Shown here one piece after another: positions 53,627-64,000 of a stretch of 64,000 nt of DNA (within the stretch, counting starts at the first letter, position 1; every line of letters starts with the position of its first letter). The DNA lies in NCBI GenBank assembly GCA_043228905.1, contig JBHGNT010000013.1:17670001-17734000 (forward strand), given 5' to 3'. Both the position numbers and the translations under genes were made by a program. The stretch is from Azolla caroliniana (lineage: Eukaryota > Polypodiophyta). The notes below the pieces were generated by a model. That model saw nothing but the letters and a program-made list of their open reading frames with translations. It searched no databases and was not told the DNA's origin.

Positions 53627-54243
53627 TTAATGGTCCTTGGCGACATGTTTATCAATCTCCTTTGGAGTAGGGCTACATATTTGATTAAGGATAAGGTTTT
53701 GAATAGTTGTAAATAAATAATGGTAACATTGCCATTGACACATACATTTGCTTTGATCTTGGACAAGACCATTGTTGACATCTCGATTAATCGCCTTGGT
53801 AAGTGATTTGGGATCTTCATGAAATATGAGAACTAGATCCTTCACATAATTACAAAGCCCTTGTTGAAATTGATCGATTAATGGCTCTTTGTCCCAAGGG
53901 ATGTTTCTTGCATAAAGGTGAAAATAATTTGCATATGTCGAGGCTGATGGATCTCTCCCTATCATAATTTTCGAAAACTCAACCCTCAAAAGTATTTTAA
54001 CAAATCTTATTGATAGCTTCTTCTATGAGAAAAGGAGTTTACGACCTAAATCTTATTGATCGCGGTTCGCATACTATCCAGACCTCCAAAACAAGCTTGA
54101 AATTCCTTAGTGAACTCATCAAAGTTATCTAACGTAACAGAGCCTTTCTTGAGAATTGGTGAAAACCAAGTTGTTGTTGTAGTAATCGTCGTCATGCCAC
54201 ATAAGTTGAATAACATTTGTAACGCTAGATGTATCAAATACAA
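53627..54243 (-). mobile_element. Decayed Ty3/gypsy gag fragment
   Basis: Minus strand: NFDEFTKEFQACFGGLDSMRTAINK (54243 side), a frameshift and stops, then DPSASTYANYFHLYARNIPWDKEPLIDQFQQGL, YVKDLVLIFHEDPKSLTKAI. This is the retrotransposon Gag capsid pattern (F-x2-F-x5-FGD; ASxYA-x-F; IPWDE-x-ALIDQF; VKDLLLTF), most familiar to me from fungal-type Ty3 elements. Frames shift between 54046 and 53989. No LTRs found. It probably belongs to the same lineage as the fragment at 19203-20439. Confidence 0.7.
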
Positions 54244-54603
54244 GAATCCTCATAATTATGACAAGTATCATCAAACTTCATAGGAGACTTGTCTTGGATT
54301 CTTTTTATGATCTTTGTGCTCCTAAGGTGTTTTGTTATCGAGCGCCACTTCAAGTTGGTGAACTTTGTTAGTTAACTCATGTTATTGAGCTTTCTTAGCA
54401 TTCACTTGTTGCAAATTCACGAGAAGCCTTTGGTTGATGTCATGCTCTTAGGCCATGAACTTGGTTATTAAGCATTTCAGGTGAGTTGGAAGTTGGAACA
54501 TGCATATATTCTTTTCATTTGTTTGTCTTCATTAATATGTTCTTTACTTATAGCAAGTACCGTTCTTTATTCATCTCATGTCTACATACTATTGCACTTA
54601 AAT

Positions 54604-54836
54604 ACCTATGAGATTAATGTTTGTCAGAAGATGATTTTGTATTCTATGATTATATATATATGCATACTATTCATTCTATCTTTATAAATTCACATCATAC
54701 TCTTACTTTCACTCACGATTCACCTATGAGATTAATGTTTGTCATAAGATGATTTTGTATTCTATGATTATATATGCACACTATTCATTCTATCTTTATA
54801 AACTCACATCATACTCTTACTTTCACTCACGACTCT
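54604..54836. repeat. 118-bp tandem duplication
   Basis: Starting ACCTATGAGATTAATGTTTG, copies begin at 54604 and 54722 with few substitutions and one small AT indel. Non-coding. Confidence 0.9.
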
Positions 54837-54993
54837 CAATTTTGGCTACATAGTATAACTGAAGTGTTATATGACCATAATGAAATACAAGCATCAACCA
54901 TAATAACGACATTTGACATGCAATTCTATAAAAACACATGTGTATAATCACTTAACTATTACTCATGGTTACAAGAGTGAGGCTTAATGTTAT

Positions 54994-55187
54994 TGTAGAA
55001 AGTAGCGTGCGGAAGCAAGTATGAAAACCGAACAGAAAGGAAAAAAACTCAGGTTTAATGGAGAGCTTGAGCTTACACGGTATACGCAGGAGAGACAGAA
55101 AGAGAGAGAAACACGAAAACCTATATTCAACAATAATACTCGATCTGTACATAAGACGTGCTTCAGTGAACACTTTTATACAAGTCC
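54994..55187 (-). repeat. Truncated 3' LTR of the copia element
   Basis: Matches 59739 onward in the R/U5 part up to CAAGTCC, then switches to polyprotein-coding sequence. It keeps the TATAAAAG box (55173-55180), 7 bp from the breakpoint. The end of the polyprotein ORF (stop at 55176) falls inside it. Confidence 0.9.
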
Positions 55188-58100
55188 CCCATGCGTGGTT
55201 GGCTTCGGGTCTCTCCTTCGGCTACTCCCCTTCTGTCCGCTTCCTGACTTCTCCACGGGTTCGCCCTCGGCTTCTTCAGCCGATCCGAAGTCGAACTCGA
55301 CAACCGACTCGGTGTCGCGGTCTCCGCTCCTTTCCTGCCGCCTTGCTTGGTCGTTCGGGACTGTTCTCCCCCTCAAGTTTGGCACGTCGAGGTGACGCAA
55401 CCCGAGCGCACCTGAGAATTGCCGCAACTTGTCCAGACCAAGAGGCTTTGTGAAGATGTCGGCAGTCTGCCGAACCGTCGGCACGTACTGAAGTTCGACT
55501 TCACCGGAAAGGACACGCTCACGGACGAAGTGGTAGTGCACCTCAATGTGCTTGGTCCGAGCGTGGAAAACGGGGTTCTTCGCGAGCTGGATGCTGCTGA
55601 GGTTGTCGCAGTAGATCGTCGTTGGATCAGACACCTCCTCTTGCATGTCCTTAAGTAGCCGCTTCAACCATATGGCTTTGCATGTCGCGACAGCCGCTCC
55701 TCGGTACTCAGCTTCGGTGCTCGACAGTGCAACTATCGGCTGCTTCTTATTGCTCCACGCGATCGCGGCACTCCTGAGGGAGAACGCGTATCCGGACGTG
55801 GATCGGCGATCGGCGGCGTTGCCAGCCCAATCAACATCGGTGTAGCCGACTAACTGCGTGGCTGCACCGGTCCGATATAGCAGTCCTCGGTCTTTAGTGC
55901 CGTTGACATACCGAAGTATGCGTCGTGCACACTGAAGGTGCTCCTCGGTAGGTCGCGCCATGAACTGAGGGATCACCCCGACTGGATAACTGAGGTCTGG
56001 TCGGGTGAGGGTCAAGTATATGAGGCTTCCGACAATTTGTCGGAACTTCGTCGGGTCGCATACCTTTCCCGTATCGAGACGAAGCTTGACGGTTCTGTCC
56101 AGAGGAGTCGAGACGGACTTACAGTCAGCCATCCCGAGTTTGAAGAGCATACTTAGCACGTAATGACGTTGGCTGATCAATATGCCTTCGGGGATACGAA
56201 TCACTTCGATCCCGAGGAAGTAATGAAGGTCCCCTAGATCCTTCATGTCGAAAGATGCCGCAAGCTGAAGCTTCACGCGGTCGATTTCACCTAGGTCGGC
56301 GCCGGTGATGACCAAGTCATCGACATATAGTAGAATACTAACCGGTCCGAGTCTACCTTTTCGGATGAACAGGGAAGAGTCTGATTTTGACGTGACGAAG
56401 CCCATCCGACGCAGGTGTTGCGTGATCTTCGCGTTCCAGGCACGCGGGGCTTGCTTCAGTCCGTAAAGGGACTTCTTCAGTCGGCATACTGCCGAGGAGT
56501 TCATTCCGGAGTGAAATCCGGGGGGCTGTACCATGTACACCTGTTCCTCAAGGTCACCTTGCAGGAACACATTCTTTACATCCATCTGATGTAAGTGCCA
56601 CCCCTTGGCCGCGGCTACTGCGAGCAAAACACGGACGGTCGTCATTTTCGCGACCGGCGCAAATGTCTCATCGTAGTTGATGACGTGTTTCTGCGTGTAG
56701 CCCTTTGCCACTAGCCGAGCCTTGTACCGGTTGACCGAGCCATCGGTGTTGTACTTGACTTTGTACACCCACCTACACCCGATCGGTTTTACCCCTCTTG
56801 GTGCATCAACCAGGTCCCAGGTCTCGTTCTCCGCTAATGCGTGCATCTCTTTTTCCATCGCGGCATGCCAATTCGCGTCTTTGGCCGCTTCTACATAGCT
56901 CTCCGGCTCACACACTTCCGCTACACAGGTCATGTACGCATAATGATGCGCCATGTACTCGTTGTATCCAAACCGCAAAACAGGATTCTTTTGGCGGGTA
57001 GATCGGCGTAAACTCACGTTAGGCGATGTCGAGGCCTTCTCGGTCGACGCGGTCTTCATCTTTAAAGACCCGTCACCGGTTCCCTCAGAGTCGGACTCGC
57101 GTCAGTCTGACTCGTTCCTTTCCGTGCCGGAATCCGACACCCTCTTCTTCCCTTTCTCTTTGCGCGTAAGCCGTCTCCTCGGCTTCCTGCGCAGGGAATG
57201 CACGACCGAGTCTCCACTACTCGCCGACTCTTCATCGGACTGGTCGTACCGACTCAGTCGTCCAATCGGTCCACTTAACCGGAGTGAAATCGGACTCTCT
57301 TCGCGGGTCTCGATTTCCGGCTCATCCGGAGGCATCTTGGCCTCGCTGATCCCATCGTCAGAGCTCGGATTGGAGTCGAGTTTCGTAGTCGGGGGCAGGT
57401 ACCAGGACGCGGACTCGTCAAACACAACGTCGCGGCTGACACGCGCTTGTTTGTTGCGAGGGTTATAACACTTATAACCCTTCTGCTCGTCCGAGTAACC
57501 GACCAAGATGCATTTCTTGGCGTTTGCGTCCAACTTGCTCCTTTTCTCCTTCGGTATATGCACATACGCAATGCTACCGAACACCCTCAAGTGTCGTAAG
57601 TTCGGCTTCGTTACGAAGTATAGCTCGTGCGCCGACACTTGGTCTCTGATCCGGTTTTGGATGTATACCGCGGTCCTTACCGCCTCGGCCCAATAGAACT
57701 TGGGCAAGCTCTTCTCCTCTAGCATTGCCCGTGCCGCTTCCACAACTGACCGATTCTTTCTCTCGGCCACGCCGTTCAGCTCCGGCGTGTATCTACAACT
57801 GAATTCGCAGCGAATTCCCATTTGTTGTAGGTAACCATTGAATTGACCGGAAAAGTACTCTTTCCCGCCATCCGACCGCAAACACTTGATCTTTCGTCCC
57901 GTTTCCGTTTCCACGAACCCTTTGAGGTCCCGGAAACAGTCGAAGACTTCGTTCTTCCTCTCAATGAGGTAGATCCACGTGTGCCGCGTGTGGTCGTCGA
58001 TGAAGGAGACGAAATATCGGCTCCCGCCAAGACTAACGTTTTGTGCCGGCCCCCATACATCGGAGTTTATAAGGTCGAGCTTGTTCCGGCTCCGGTTTCG

Positions 58101-59654
58101 CTTGTTGGGGAAAGGAAGTCGGTGTTGCTTCCCGAGCTGGCAGGCTCCACAAATTTGTGCCTTTCGAGCACTAAATTTGGGCAATCCGAACACTACCTGT
58201 TTCGATTGCAGATCTTGACGCCGCTGGTGGTTGACGTGGCCTATCCGCTTGTGCCACAAGTCGATGTCCGACTCGGCTTTTTGTCCCTTCACGAACATTG
58301 CGGTGCCGCCGTTAGTGGAGTCGAGGATGAACATCCTCCTGTCTCTGCGCCCTTGCGCAATCACACGGCCTTCTTCCTCAATGAAGCACCCGAGGTGTGT
58401 AAACCGAACCTCCATCCCTTGGTCGACGATCTGTCCGACCGAGACCAAGTTCTTCGTGATTGTCGGGACGTGCAACACGTTCATGAGTTTTCCTTTCTGC
58501 CCGACGGGGCTAAGGGGAACTTCTCCGACATTCGCGATTGGATGCAGAGTGTCGTCTCCAATTGCGACTACTCTAGGTTTTATCGGTTTTTCAAGGTACG
58601 AGAACCACTCCTTATGGCTCGTCATGTGGTTTGACGCGCCGGAGTCTACGTACCATACCTCGTCCGATCTCGGGGTGCTCTGTTTCATTGAGTTTGCTTC
58701 GTGTCTCGTCACGAAGACAGACCCTTCTCCGGCTCTCCCGGAGTCTTCGGCGTAGTGCGATCGCTGCCGATTTCCCTTGTCGGTATGTCCGGAGCCGTTT
58801 CCGGAACCGGTTCTCTCCGAATCGGCACGCTTCTTCCAGCACTCACTTTCCCTGTGGCCTTTCTTGCCACAGTACCAGGACTCCGCGATGGCCTTCCCTT
58901 GCCGGTTCTCATCGCTTCGACTCCCCCTGTTTCCGGAGGGTCCGGAGTTGCTGTCGGCATCACTTCGGTGCCTTCTTCCTTGATCTCGTCGGCCGCCTCC
59001 ATTGCGCGCCGACTCGCCTCGTCCTCCACGTCCACGAGGCCTATCTCCCTCCGTGTACAACATTCTGTTGTTGGTGTGCGTGCTTGTAGACTCACCCGCG
59101 TGGTTCTCCTCTACCAGGAGCATCGACTGTAAGGCGAAAAAGGACGACATATTCTCCCGGGTACACACAGCCGTTTGGAATGCTCCGAACTTCGACACCA
59201 AACTTCTGAGACAGATCTGGACCATCTCGCTCTCCTCGATGTTCACCTCTATGGAGGCGAGGGAGTTGCAGATATCCTTGATCTTCAAGGTATAGTCTGC
59301 CACCGACAAGTCGCGTTGTCGTAGGTTGCTCAATTCCTGTCGGAGCTGAAGCTTCCTGGTTGTGGTGCTCGCGGCGAAAATCTTCTTCAGATTTTCCCAC
59401 GCACCCTTCGACGTCTTTGCATCCCGAACATAGCTCAATAGTTGTTCGCCCACACACGACACGAAGTAGTATAATACCCTGCTCGCCGATTGCTCCCACG
59501 ATGGGAAGTCTCTATGTGTCGATTCGGGTGCCGCGTCATTAGCTCCTTCGACATAACTCTAGTAGCGGTGTTCGAGCAGGTACTGGTGCATCTTGTAGGA
59601 CCAAGACGCGTAGTTGGTTCTATCGAGCTTCTCTGATGGAAGCGAGCTCGCCAT
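55176..59654 (-). pseudogene. Copia Gag-Pol polyprotein with two in-frame stops
   Basis: One frame from Met at 59654 (MASSLPSEKL) to a stop at 55176. It is broken by TAG at 59559-59561 (codon 32, where a Trp codon would fit) and TGA at 57102-57104 (linker between integrase and RT). Domains: Gag (SWSYKMHQYL; LRQRDLSVADY); zinc knuckle YCGKKGHRESEC, in which the first cysteine is replaced by Ser (codon 58878-58880); protease YVDSGASNHM (about 58650); integrase HKRIGH...CGAC (about 58140-58270), SDVWGP, LRSDGG, NGVAERKN; RT with MDVKNVFLQGDL and YVDDL (about 56320); RNase H with STEAEY and ADIFTKPL. About 1,490 codons. The unusual acidic C-terminus (EEAEGEPVEKSG...) may reflect the deletion join. 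Confidence 0.92.
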
Positions 59655-59726
59655 GCCTCTATCCATCGTTCTTCTTGTTCTTCTTCGTCAAGCTGTGTCG
59701 GCTGCAGAGAGGTTCTCAACCCTCGC

Positions 59727-59738
59727 GCTCTGATACCA
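59727..59738 (-). promoter_or_regulatory. Primer-binding site (initiator Met tRNA) of the copia element
   Basis: Minus strand TGGTATCAGAGC, directly adjacent to the 5' LTR. Confidence 0.95.
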
Positions 59739-60149
59739 TGTAGAAAGTAGCGTGCGGAAGCAAGTATGAAGACCGAACAGAAAGGAAAAAAACTCAGGTT
59801 TAATGGAGAGCTTGAGCTTACACGGTATACGCAAAGAGAGAGAAACACGAAAGAGACAGAAAGAGAGAGAAACACGAAAACCTATATTCAACAATAATAC
59901 TCGATCTGTACATAAGACGTGCTTCAGAGAGCACTTTTATACAAGTCCTAGAAGGACCGACCGAAGTATTGACAGTACTTCAATACTCATTAAGAGCTCC
60001 TACACTAACTCCCAAATATATTCCTCATGGAATATCTTTCCTAACGGCCTCCCGGTTTACGCACTCGGCCTAACCGATCAGTCCCAACCGATCCGGTCCT
60101 CGGCTTCTTCAACCGATCCGGCCAATGTTGAGAGCCTTGTCTCTCAACA
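59739..60149 (-). repeat. 5' LTR of the copia element
   Basis: Full-length LTR; its outer end has a short inverted repeat (TTGAGAG...CTCTCAA at 60128-60147). Compared with the left remnant it has a 16-bp extra GAGAGAAACACGAAAG-type unit near 59840. Confidence 0.93.
59934..59941 (-). promoter_or_regulatory. TATA box in the copia 5' LTR
   Basis: TATAAAAG on the minus strand. Assigned by motif and position. Confidence 0.6.
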
Positions 60150-60154
60150 GTTAT

Positions 60155-60853
60155 GGACATATCATTTGATCTAAGCCAACTACATATCTAGACCATACAT
60201 GGTGGTATAGGACACAACAAGGGTTTAGGGATTGTCTCAAATCATCCACGACACGGTGTACTTTATGTTGAACAATGGTGTGGTTTTTAGATTTTGTTAT
60301 TTCACTTTGACATGTTAAAATATATTGCTAGCATTCTTTCCCTCATCATTCCTTTCAATGTTCAAAACATATTTAACTATCTCAAACTTAATAAGACATT
60401 TATTATTATTAGTTTGGTTGGAAATGTACCCTCTTTTTGCTACTCAATAACATTCCAAGGAGACCTTATGCCTACACATTCATTTGAACCCAACCACTCT
60501 CTCTTGAACTTCCTATCATTGTGTGCTATTTTGGCCTATTCCACTTGTCTTTGTCCACTTCCTTACTACAATTTTTTGTTTGATGATAAAAAGAGAGAGT
60601 AGAATCGTGCCAAAGTTAAGTCTACAAATCTTTCTCCCATATTGGATTCTACTTACCTCTAGATGTACAAGAAAAATCTTCACTGTTTGCTTAGTCTTTT
60701 GTGCTACTAAACATAGATGTTGATTATTGTTCTCCACATCTATTTCTACTCTTTGTCTTCCCAAATTCATGGGAGTGGGGAATCTTCCTTGAGAATGCGT
60801 TAATGGTAAACACCAATATGTCATTTTGCAAACTCAAAATTAGAGATAACATT
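60155..60853. other. Intergenic stretch, nothing recognised
   Basis: Short frames on both strands without similarity. No repeat structure seen. Confidence 0.45.
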
Positions 60854-62000
60854 TAGCGATGGGCACGGTTCGGTTCAATTTCAAGGCATAGAAACTGAAC
60901 CGTTTATTTAAAACCAAAACCAAACCAAACCGTTTATGAACTCTCAGTATTTAAACCAAAGCATTTAAGAAACAGTTGAAACAAACCATTTAAAACCAAA
61001 CCGTTTAGGGAAAAGTTGAAACCAAACCGAACCATTTAATAAAAAATTTAAACCTAACCTCTTAAGTCAAACTAATTAAACGTCTAAATAAACAAAAATA
61101 CATTAAATTAAATAAACATTTAAGTTAAATTTATTAAATCAATAAAAAAAGCTTTAATTGAACCATTAAATTAAATAAACATTTAAGTTAAATTTATTAA
61201 ATCAATAAAAAAAGCTTTAATTGAACCATTAAATTAAATAAACATTTAAGTTAAATTAATTAAAGCATTAAATCAATAAATTATTAAGGTAAAGGAAAAG
61301 TTAACCAAAAACCTATAAGCCTTTAAACCAAACCTATAAACCTATATATCCGAGTTTTAGAACCGAATTGAACCATTTATCGAAAATCCAATCCAAACCA
61401 AACCATTAAAAATTTTGGAACCAATAAACCGTTAAACCTAGCAATGGGCACGATTTAGGCTCAAACCGAACCGAACCGTTAAGCCATGGTTTAACGGTTT
61501 TTTGGTTCTAGAAAAATTTAATGGTTTGGTTTGGTTTAGATTTTCGATAAACGGTTTGGTTCGGTTCTGAAACTTGGGTTTATAGGTTTGGTTTAAAGGT
61601 TTATAGGTTTTTGGTTAACTTTTGTTTTATCTTAATAGTTTATTGATTTAATAAATTTAACTTAAATGTTTATTTAATTTAATGGTTCAATTAAAGTTTT
61701 TTTTATTGATTCAATAAATTTAACTTAAATGCTTATTTAATTTAATGTATTTTTGTTTATTTAGATGTTTAATTAGTTTAATTTAGTGCTTAGGTTTAAA
61801 TTTTTTATTAAATGGTTTGGTTTGGTTTCAACTTTTCCCTAAACGGTTTGGTTTGGTTTATGTTTTAAATAAACGGTTCAGCTCGGTTTCTTTGCCTTGA
61901 AACCGAACCAAACCAAAACCGAACTGAACCGCGCCGATTGGTAGTTAAACCATGGTTTAACAGTTCGGTTCAGTTTGAGCCGAAACCGTGCCCATTGCTA
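60854..62000. mobile_element. Fold-back (hAT-like) element, two inverted half-copies
   Basis: Outer ends are TAGCGATGGGCACGGTT and AACCGTGCCCATTGCTA, inverted with one mismatch. The flanks ATAACATT (60846-60853) and ATAAACATT (62001-62009) look like an 8-bp duplication plus one inserted A. The left arm (60854-61438) is the near-identical reverse complement of the right arm (about 61484-61920). Between them is a ~45-bp spacer starting TAGCAATGGGCACGATT (61439), itself a copy of the element terminus. The right half 61439-62000 thus looks like a complete MITE with inverted termini of about 55 bp, joined head-to-head to a second copy. No coding. Confidence 0.85.
61102..61290. repeat. 63-bp tandem units inside the left fold-back arm
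   Basis: Copies at 61102-61164 and 61165-61227 are almost identical, and a third from 61228 diverges. The right arm has about two equivalents, so arm lengths differ by one unit. Confidence 0.9.
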
Positions 62001-62009
62001 ATAAACATT

Positions 62010-64000
62010 ATGACAAATTTCTCTTTAAGGTTGTTGAATAGAGAATAAAGGTGTGCATAGAAACAATTACTCAACTAAGATGAAGCTCTATCATGGGATA
62101 CCCACAAAAACAAGAAAAGAAAATCACCTAAAAAAATAGAGCAAGTGTGAAATTTTACAATTTTCTACAATGGGATGATATGTTTACTAGGCCGTACCCC
62201 ATCCTTCTTAGAAATAAGGGAAATATTGTAAACTTATGAAATCTTAATAAGTTGCCACAATGGTGATGTGGGTGACTGATGATAATAAACCCTAAACCTA
62301 TGAAATAAGGACATTGGCCTGGTTATATAAGGCCACAACCTAGGTGTGTTTTACGTGGCCCTAACATATCCTTCTTAGACATCAAGTAGATCTTGCAAAA
62401 TTATGAAGCCTTAATAGATTGCCACATCACTAACATGGGTGACATGTTCAATGTTCACAAAGAGCCAAGTGGGTCTTATGGTCGAACCAAAGCACACAAG
62501 GAGGAAATGAGGGAAGAATAAGGAAACATAAATAATGTTGAGATTTAGAAAAGTAAAGTAAAGAAAATATGCTTGGAAAGCATTCTATCTCTTTTTGTTA
62601 ATCTCCGGAAAGGGGAGTTATGAGGACCTTCAATGGGTCTTTTTGGATGAGGAAAGGATTGAGTGAGAAAGGGATTAGTAAAGGGGAAAAGTAAATAAAT
62701 TAAAGGAGATATAAGACAAGGTAGAAAATATACTTTTCATCCAAAAATATTTATCGTGGTGTGTTAGAGCAATATGTTTTCATTGAAGATATCTAGGCTT
62801 ATAGCCCTTAATTTTTAGAGCTATTAAGAAAGTATACTTTTCATCCTAAACATTTGACGTGGCTTGTTGGAACAAGATGTTTTCATTGAAGATATATATG
62901 CTTATTGCTTTTAAATTTAAGTGTAATTGAGATTATGATGTCACTTTCACACGTCATTAAGTTATGAAAATATATTAACACTTGTCTTGACATGTGTTAC
63001 AACTTACAATGTTTTGCCAACTTTATACTTGCATTAGGTTTATTCGCTTCCGGAGCAACTCATTCTTGTCTTGGCTTTTCACGAGGATTAAGGCTTTTGT
63101 CAATGAAGTTGCTCTATTTCAACCGATTTCCTTTTCTTATTTATATTTCATATTGAGACAACAATGGAACAACCACATTGATATTGTACTTTCACAATGT
63201 TACTCATATCATCTATATGATCACATGGGCCCCATTGAAAACTTTTTACTTCTCAAGCTAAATAGCGCCACACGTTGTGGCATCGCTAGTGGAACGTGGC
63301 TCATGATGATTCACAAAATATCCAAATGCTAACAGAGGAACTTGGAAGAGTCTTTGCCTTCATAAAGTGTCCAAATTCTGTCCAAAGAAGAGTCTTTGCT
63401 CCTAAATAAATATCAAAATGCTCTAAGAGGAAGTCTTGTCTCACAAAATTATTAAAATGCTCAAGGATGAAAGTAGTGAATGAGTTTGTTTGTGTTGGGC
63501 TGCTAAAAGTGGGGACGATATGAGGAAGGATGCAACTTTTTTCCACCAATGAAGAATATACAACTTTATAAGTCGACCCGTCAAAGATTTTGATTGACAA
63601 AGAAGTGGCGATGGCAATACGTATTAACAAGGGAAACTTGCAAGGCCAACGCGAACAAGGTAAACTCTCGTGACAAAATTCGAGGAACAATGAAAAGCTA
63701 GTTTTAAATACCATTCTAACAACAAGATAAGTGTGAGCACGTCTTCCCGTAAAGCGAAAATTTCGACACAAGTGTGAACCAAAGGCTTAGAGTGAAAAGA
63801 GGTGGTCGTGAGATGGCGAGAAGGGGAACGGACAAAATGTGGACATGGGCGAGAGGGGAGTGCATGGGGCCGAAAGGAACGTCGGAGAAAGCTCTGTGTG
63901 TGTGTGTGTGTGTTGGTGGGTTGTTGCGCGACCACGTGAGGCGTACGCGTGCGTGTGAACGAGGGACAAGCAAAGATATGGTTGAACAAGTCAACAAGGC
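62010..64000. other. Right-end stretch, no gene recognised
   Basis: Two frames were read and left unassigned: minus 63301-63771 (156 codons) and plus 62994-63332. Neither shows a domain. (GT)n at about 63893-63912. Two copies of a TATACTTTTCATCC-x-AAA / TGTTTTCATTGAAGATAT motif pair lie at about 62730-62900. Confidence 0.4.

Larger units (their letters stand above)
54994..60149 (-). mobile_element. Ty1/copia LTR retrotransposon, damaged at its 3' end
   Basis: TSD GTTAT at 54989-54993 and 60150-60154 brackets the element. The 5' LTR is 59739-60149 (411 bp, TGTAGAAAG...CTCTCAACA on the plus strand). The primer site TGGTATCAGAGC is at 59727-59738. The polyprotein order Gag-PR-IN-RT-RNaseH defines copia. 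The 3' LTR survives only as 54994-55187; about 200 bp of U3 and the polypurine tract are missing, so coding sequence runs straight into the LTR remnant. The LTRs also differ by a 16-bp indel. The interior is clearly more GC-rich than the rest of the window. Confidence 0.93.

Noticed and set aside
57843-58634. 263-codon plus-strand frame opposite the copia polyprotein
   Set aside because: Antisense shadow of a GC-rich coding region; the minus strand carries all integrase motifs.
60846-62009. Two independent MITE insertions
   Set aside because: Only the outer ends show a near-8-bp duplication; no duplication at the centre, so one composite fold-back is simpler.

Overview
This window is nuclear DNA of a land plant. 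It has spliced genes with GT-AG introns: two receptor-like cytoplasmic kinases of the RLCK-VII/PBL family, a RAB2/RABB1 GTPase and a plant-type translin. It also has LTR retrotransposons primed by initiator-Met tRNA, MITEs, and many microsatellites. The bulk of the sequence is AT-rich. I cannot name the species. Several transposable-element remnants look more like families I associate with seed-free plants or fungi than with typical angiosperm elements, but that is only an impression from sequence.

Layout. 1-519: the 3' end of an unrecognised Ser-rich coding region. 2412-10750: an old ORF with a zf-RVT (LINE-type) zinc-binding tail, already carrying stops, split by a young Ty3/gypsy chromovirus-like element on the minus strand (2832-9883; 466-bp LTRs differing at 3 sites; 5-bp target duplication GTTGG). 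Its gag-pol frame is open except for two stops. Its long 5' leader carries a five-copy array of small hairpins. 10751-17160: mostly unannotatable DNA with a tetranucleotide microsatellite and decayed repeats. 17468-22068: an RLCK-VII kinase gene on the plus strand; its 2.4-kb first large intron holds a decayed gypsy element and, apparently inside that, a LINE tail. 24742-28991: a second RLCK-VII gene (PBS1/PBL27-like, intact 438-aa model) on the minus strand, tail-to-tail with the first. 29000-37500: microsatellites and unannotatable DNA.

37767-41268: a RAB2/RABB1 gene on the minus strand, with a 62-bp tandem duplication across an exon end and no recognisable prenylated tail. 47390-51395: a translin gene on the plus strand with an organelle-type N-terminal extension. 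Related MITEs sit just upstream of both the RAB2 and translin start codons, the same end facing each gene. A hAT-like MITE with a perfect 8-bp target duplication lies between the two genes (46053-46468).

53000-60149: a decayed gypsy gag fragment followed by a GC-rich Ty1/copia element on the minus strand (54994-60149; target duplication GTTAT) with two in-frame stops, a damaged zinc knuckle and a 3' LTR that has lost its U3 part. 60854-62000: a 1.15-kb fold-back element rich in AACCG/CGGTT. 62001-64000: nothing recognisable.

The host genes do not form a pathway cluster. Two kinases act in membrane-proximal immune or developmental signalling, one GTPase in ER-Golgi traffic, and translin in RNA binding or processing. 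Exon coordinates were worked out by hand from reading frame, splice sites and family conservation.
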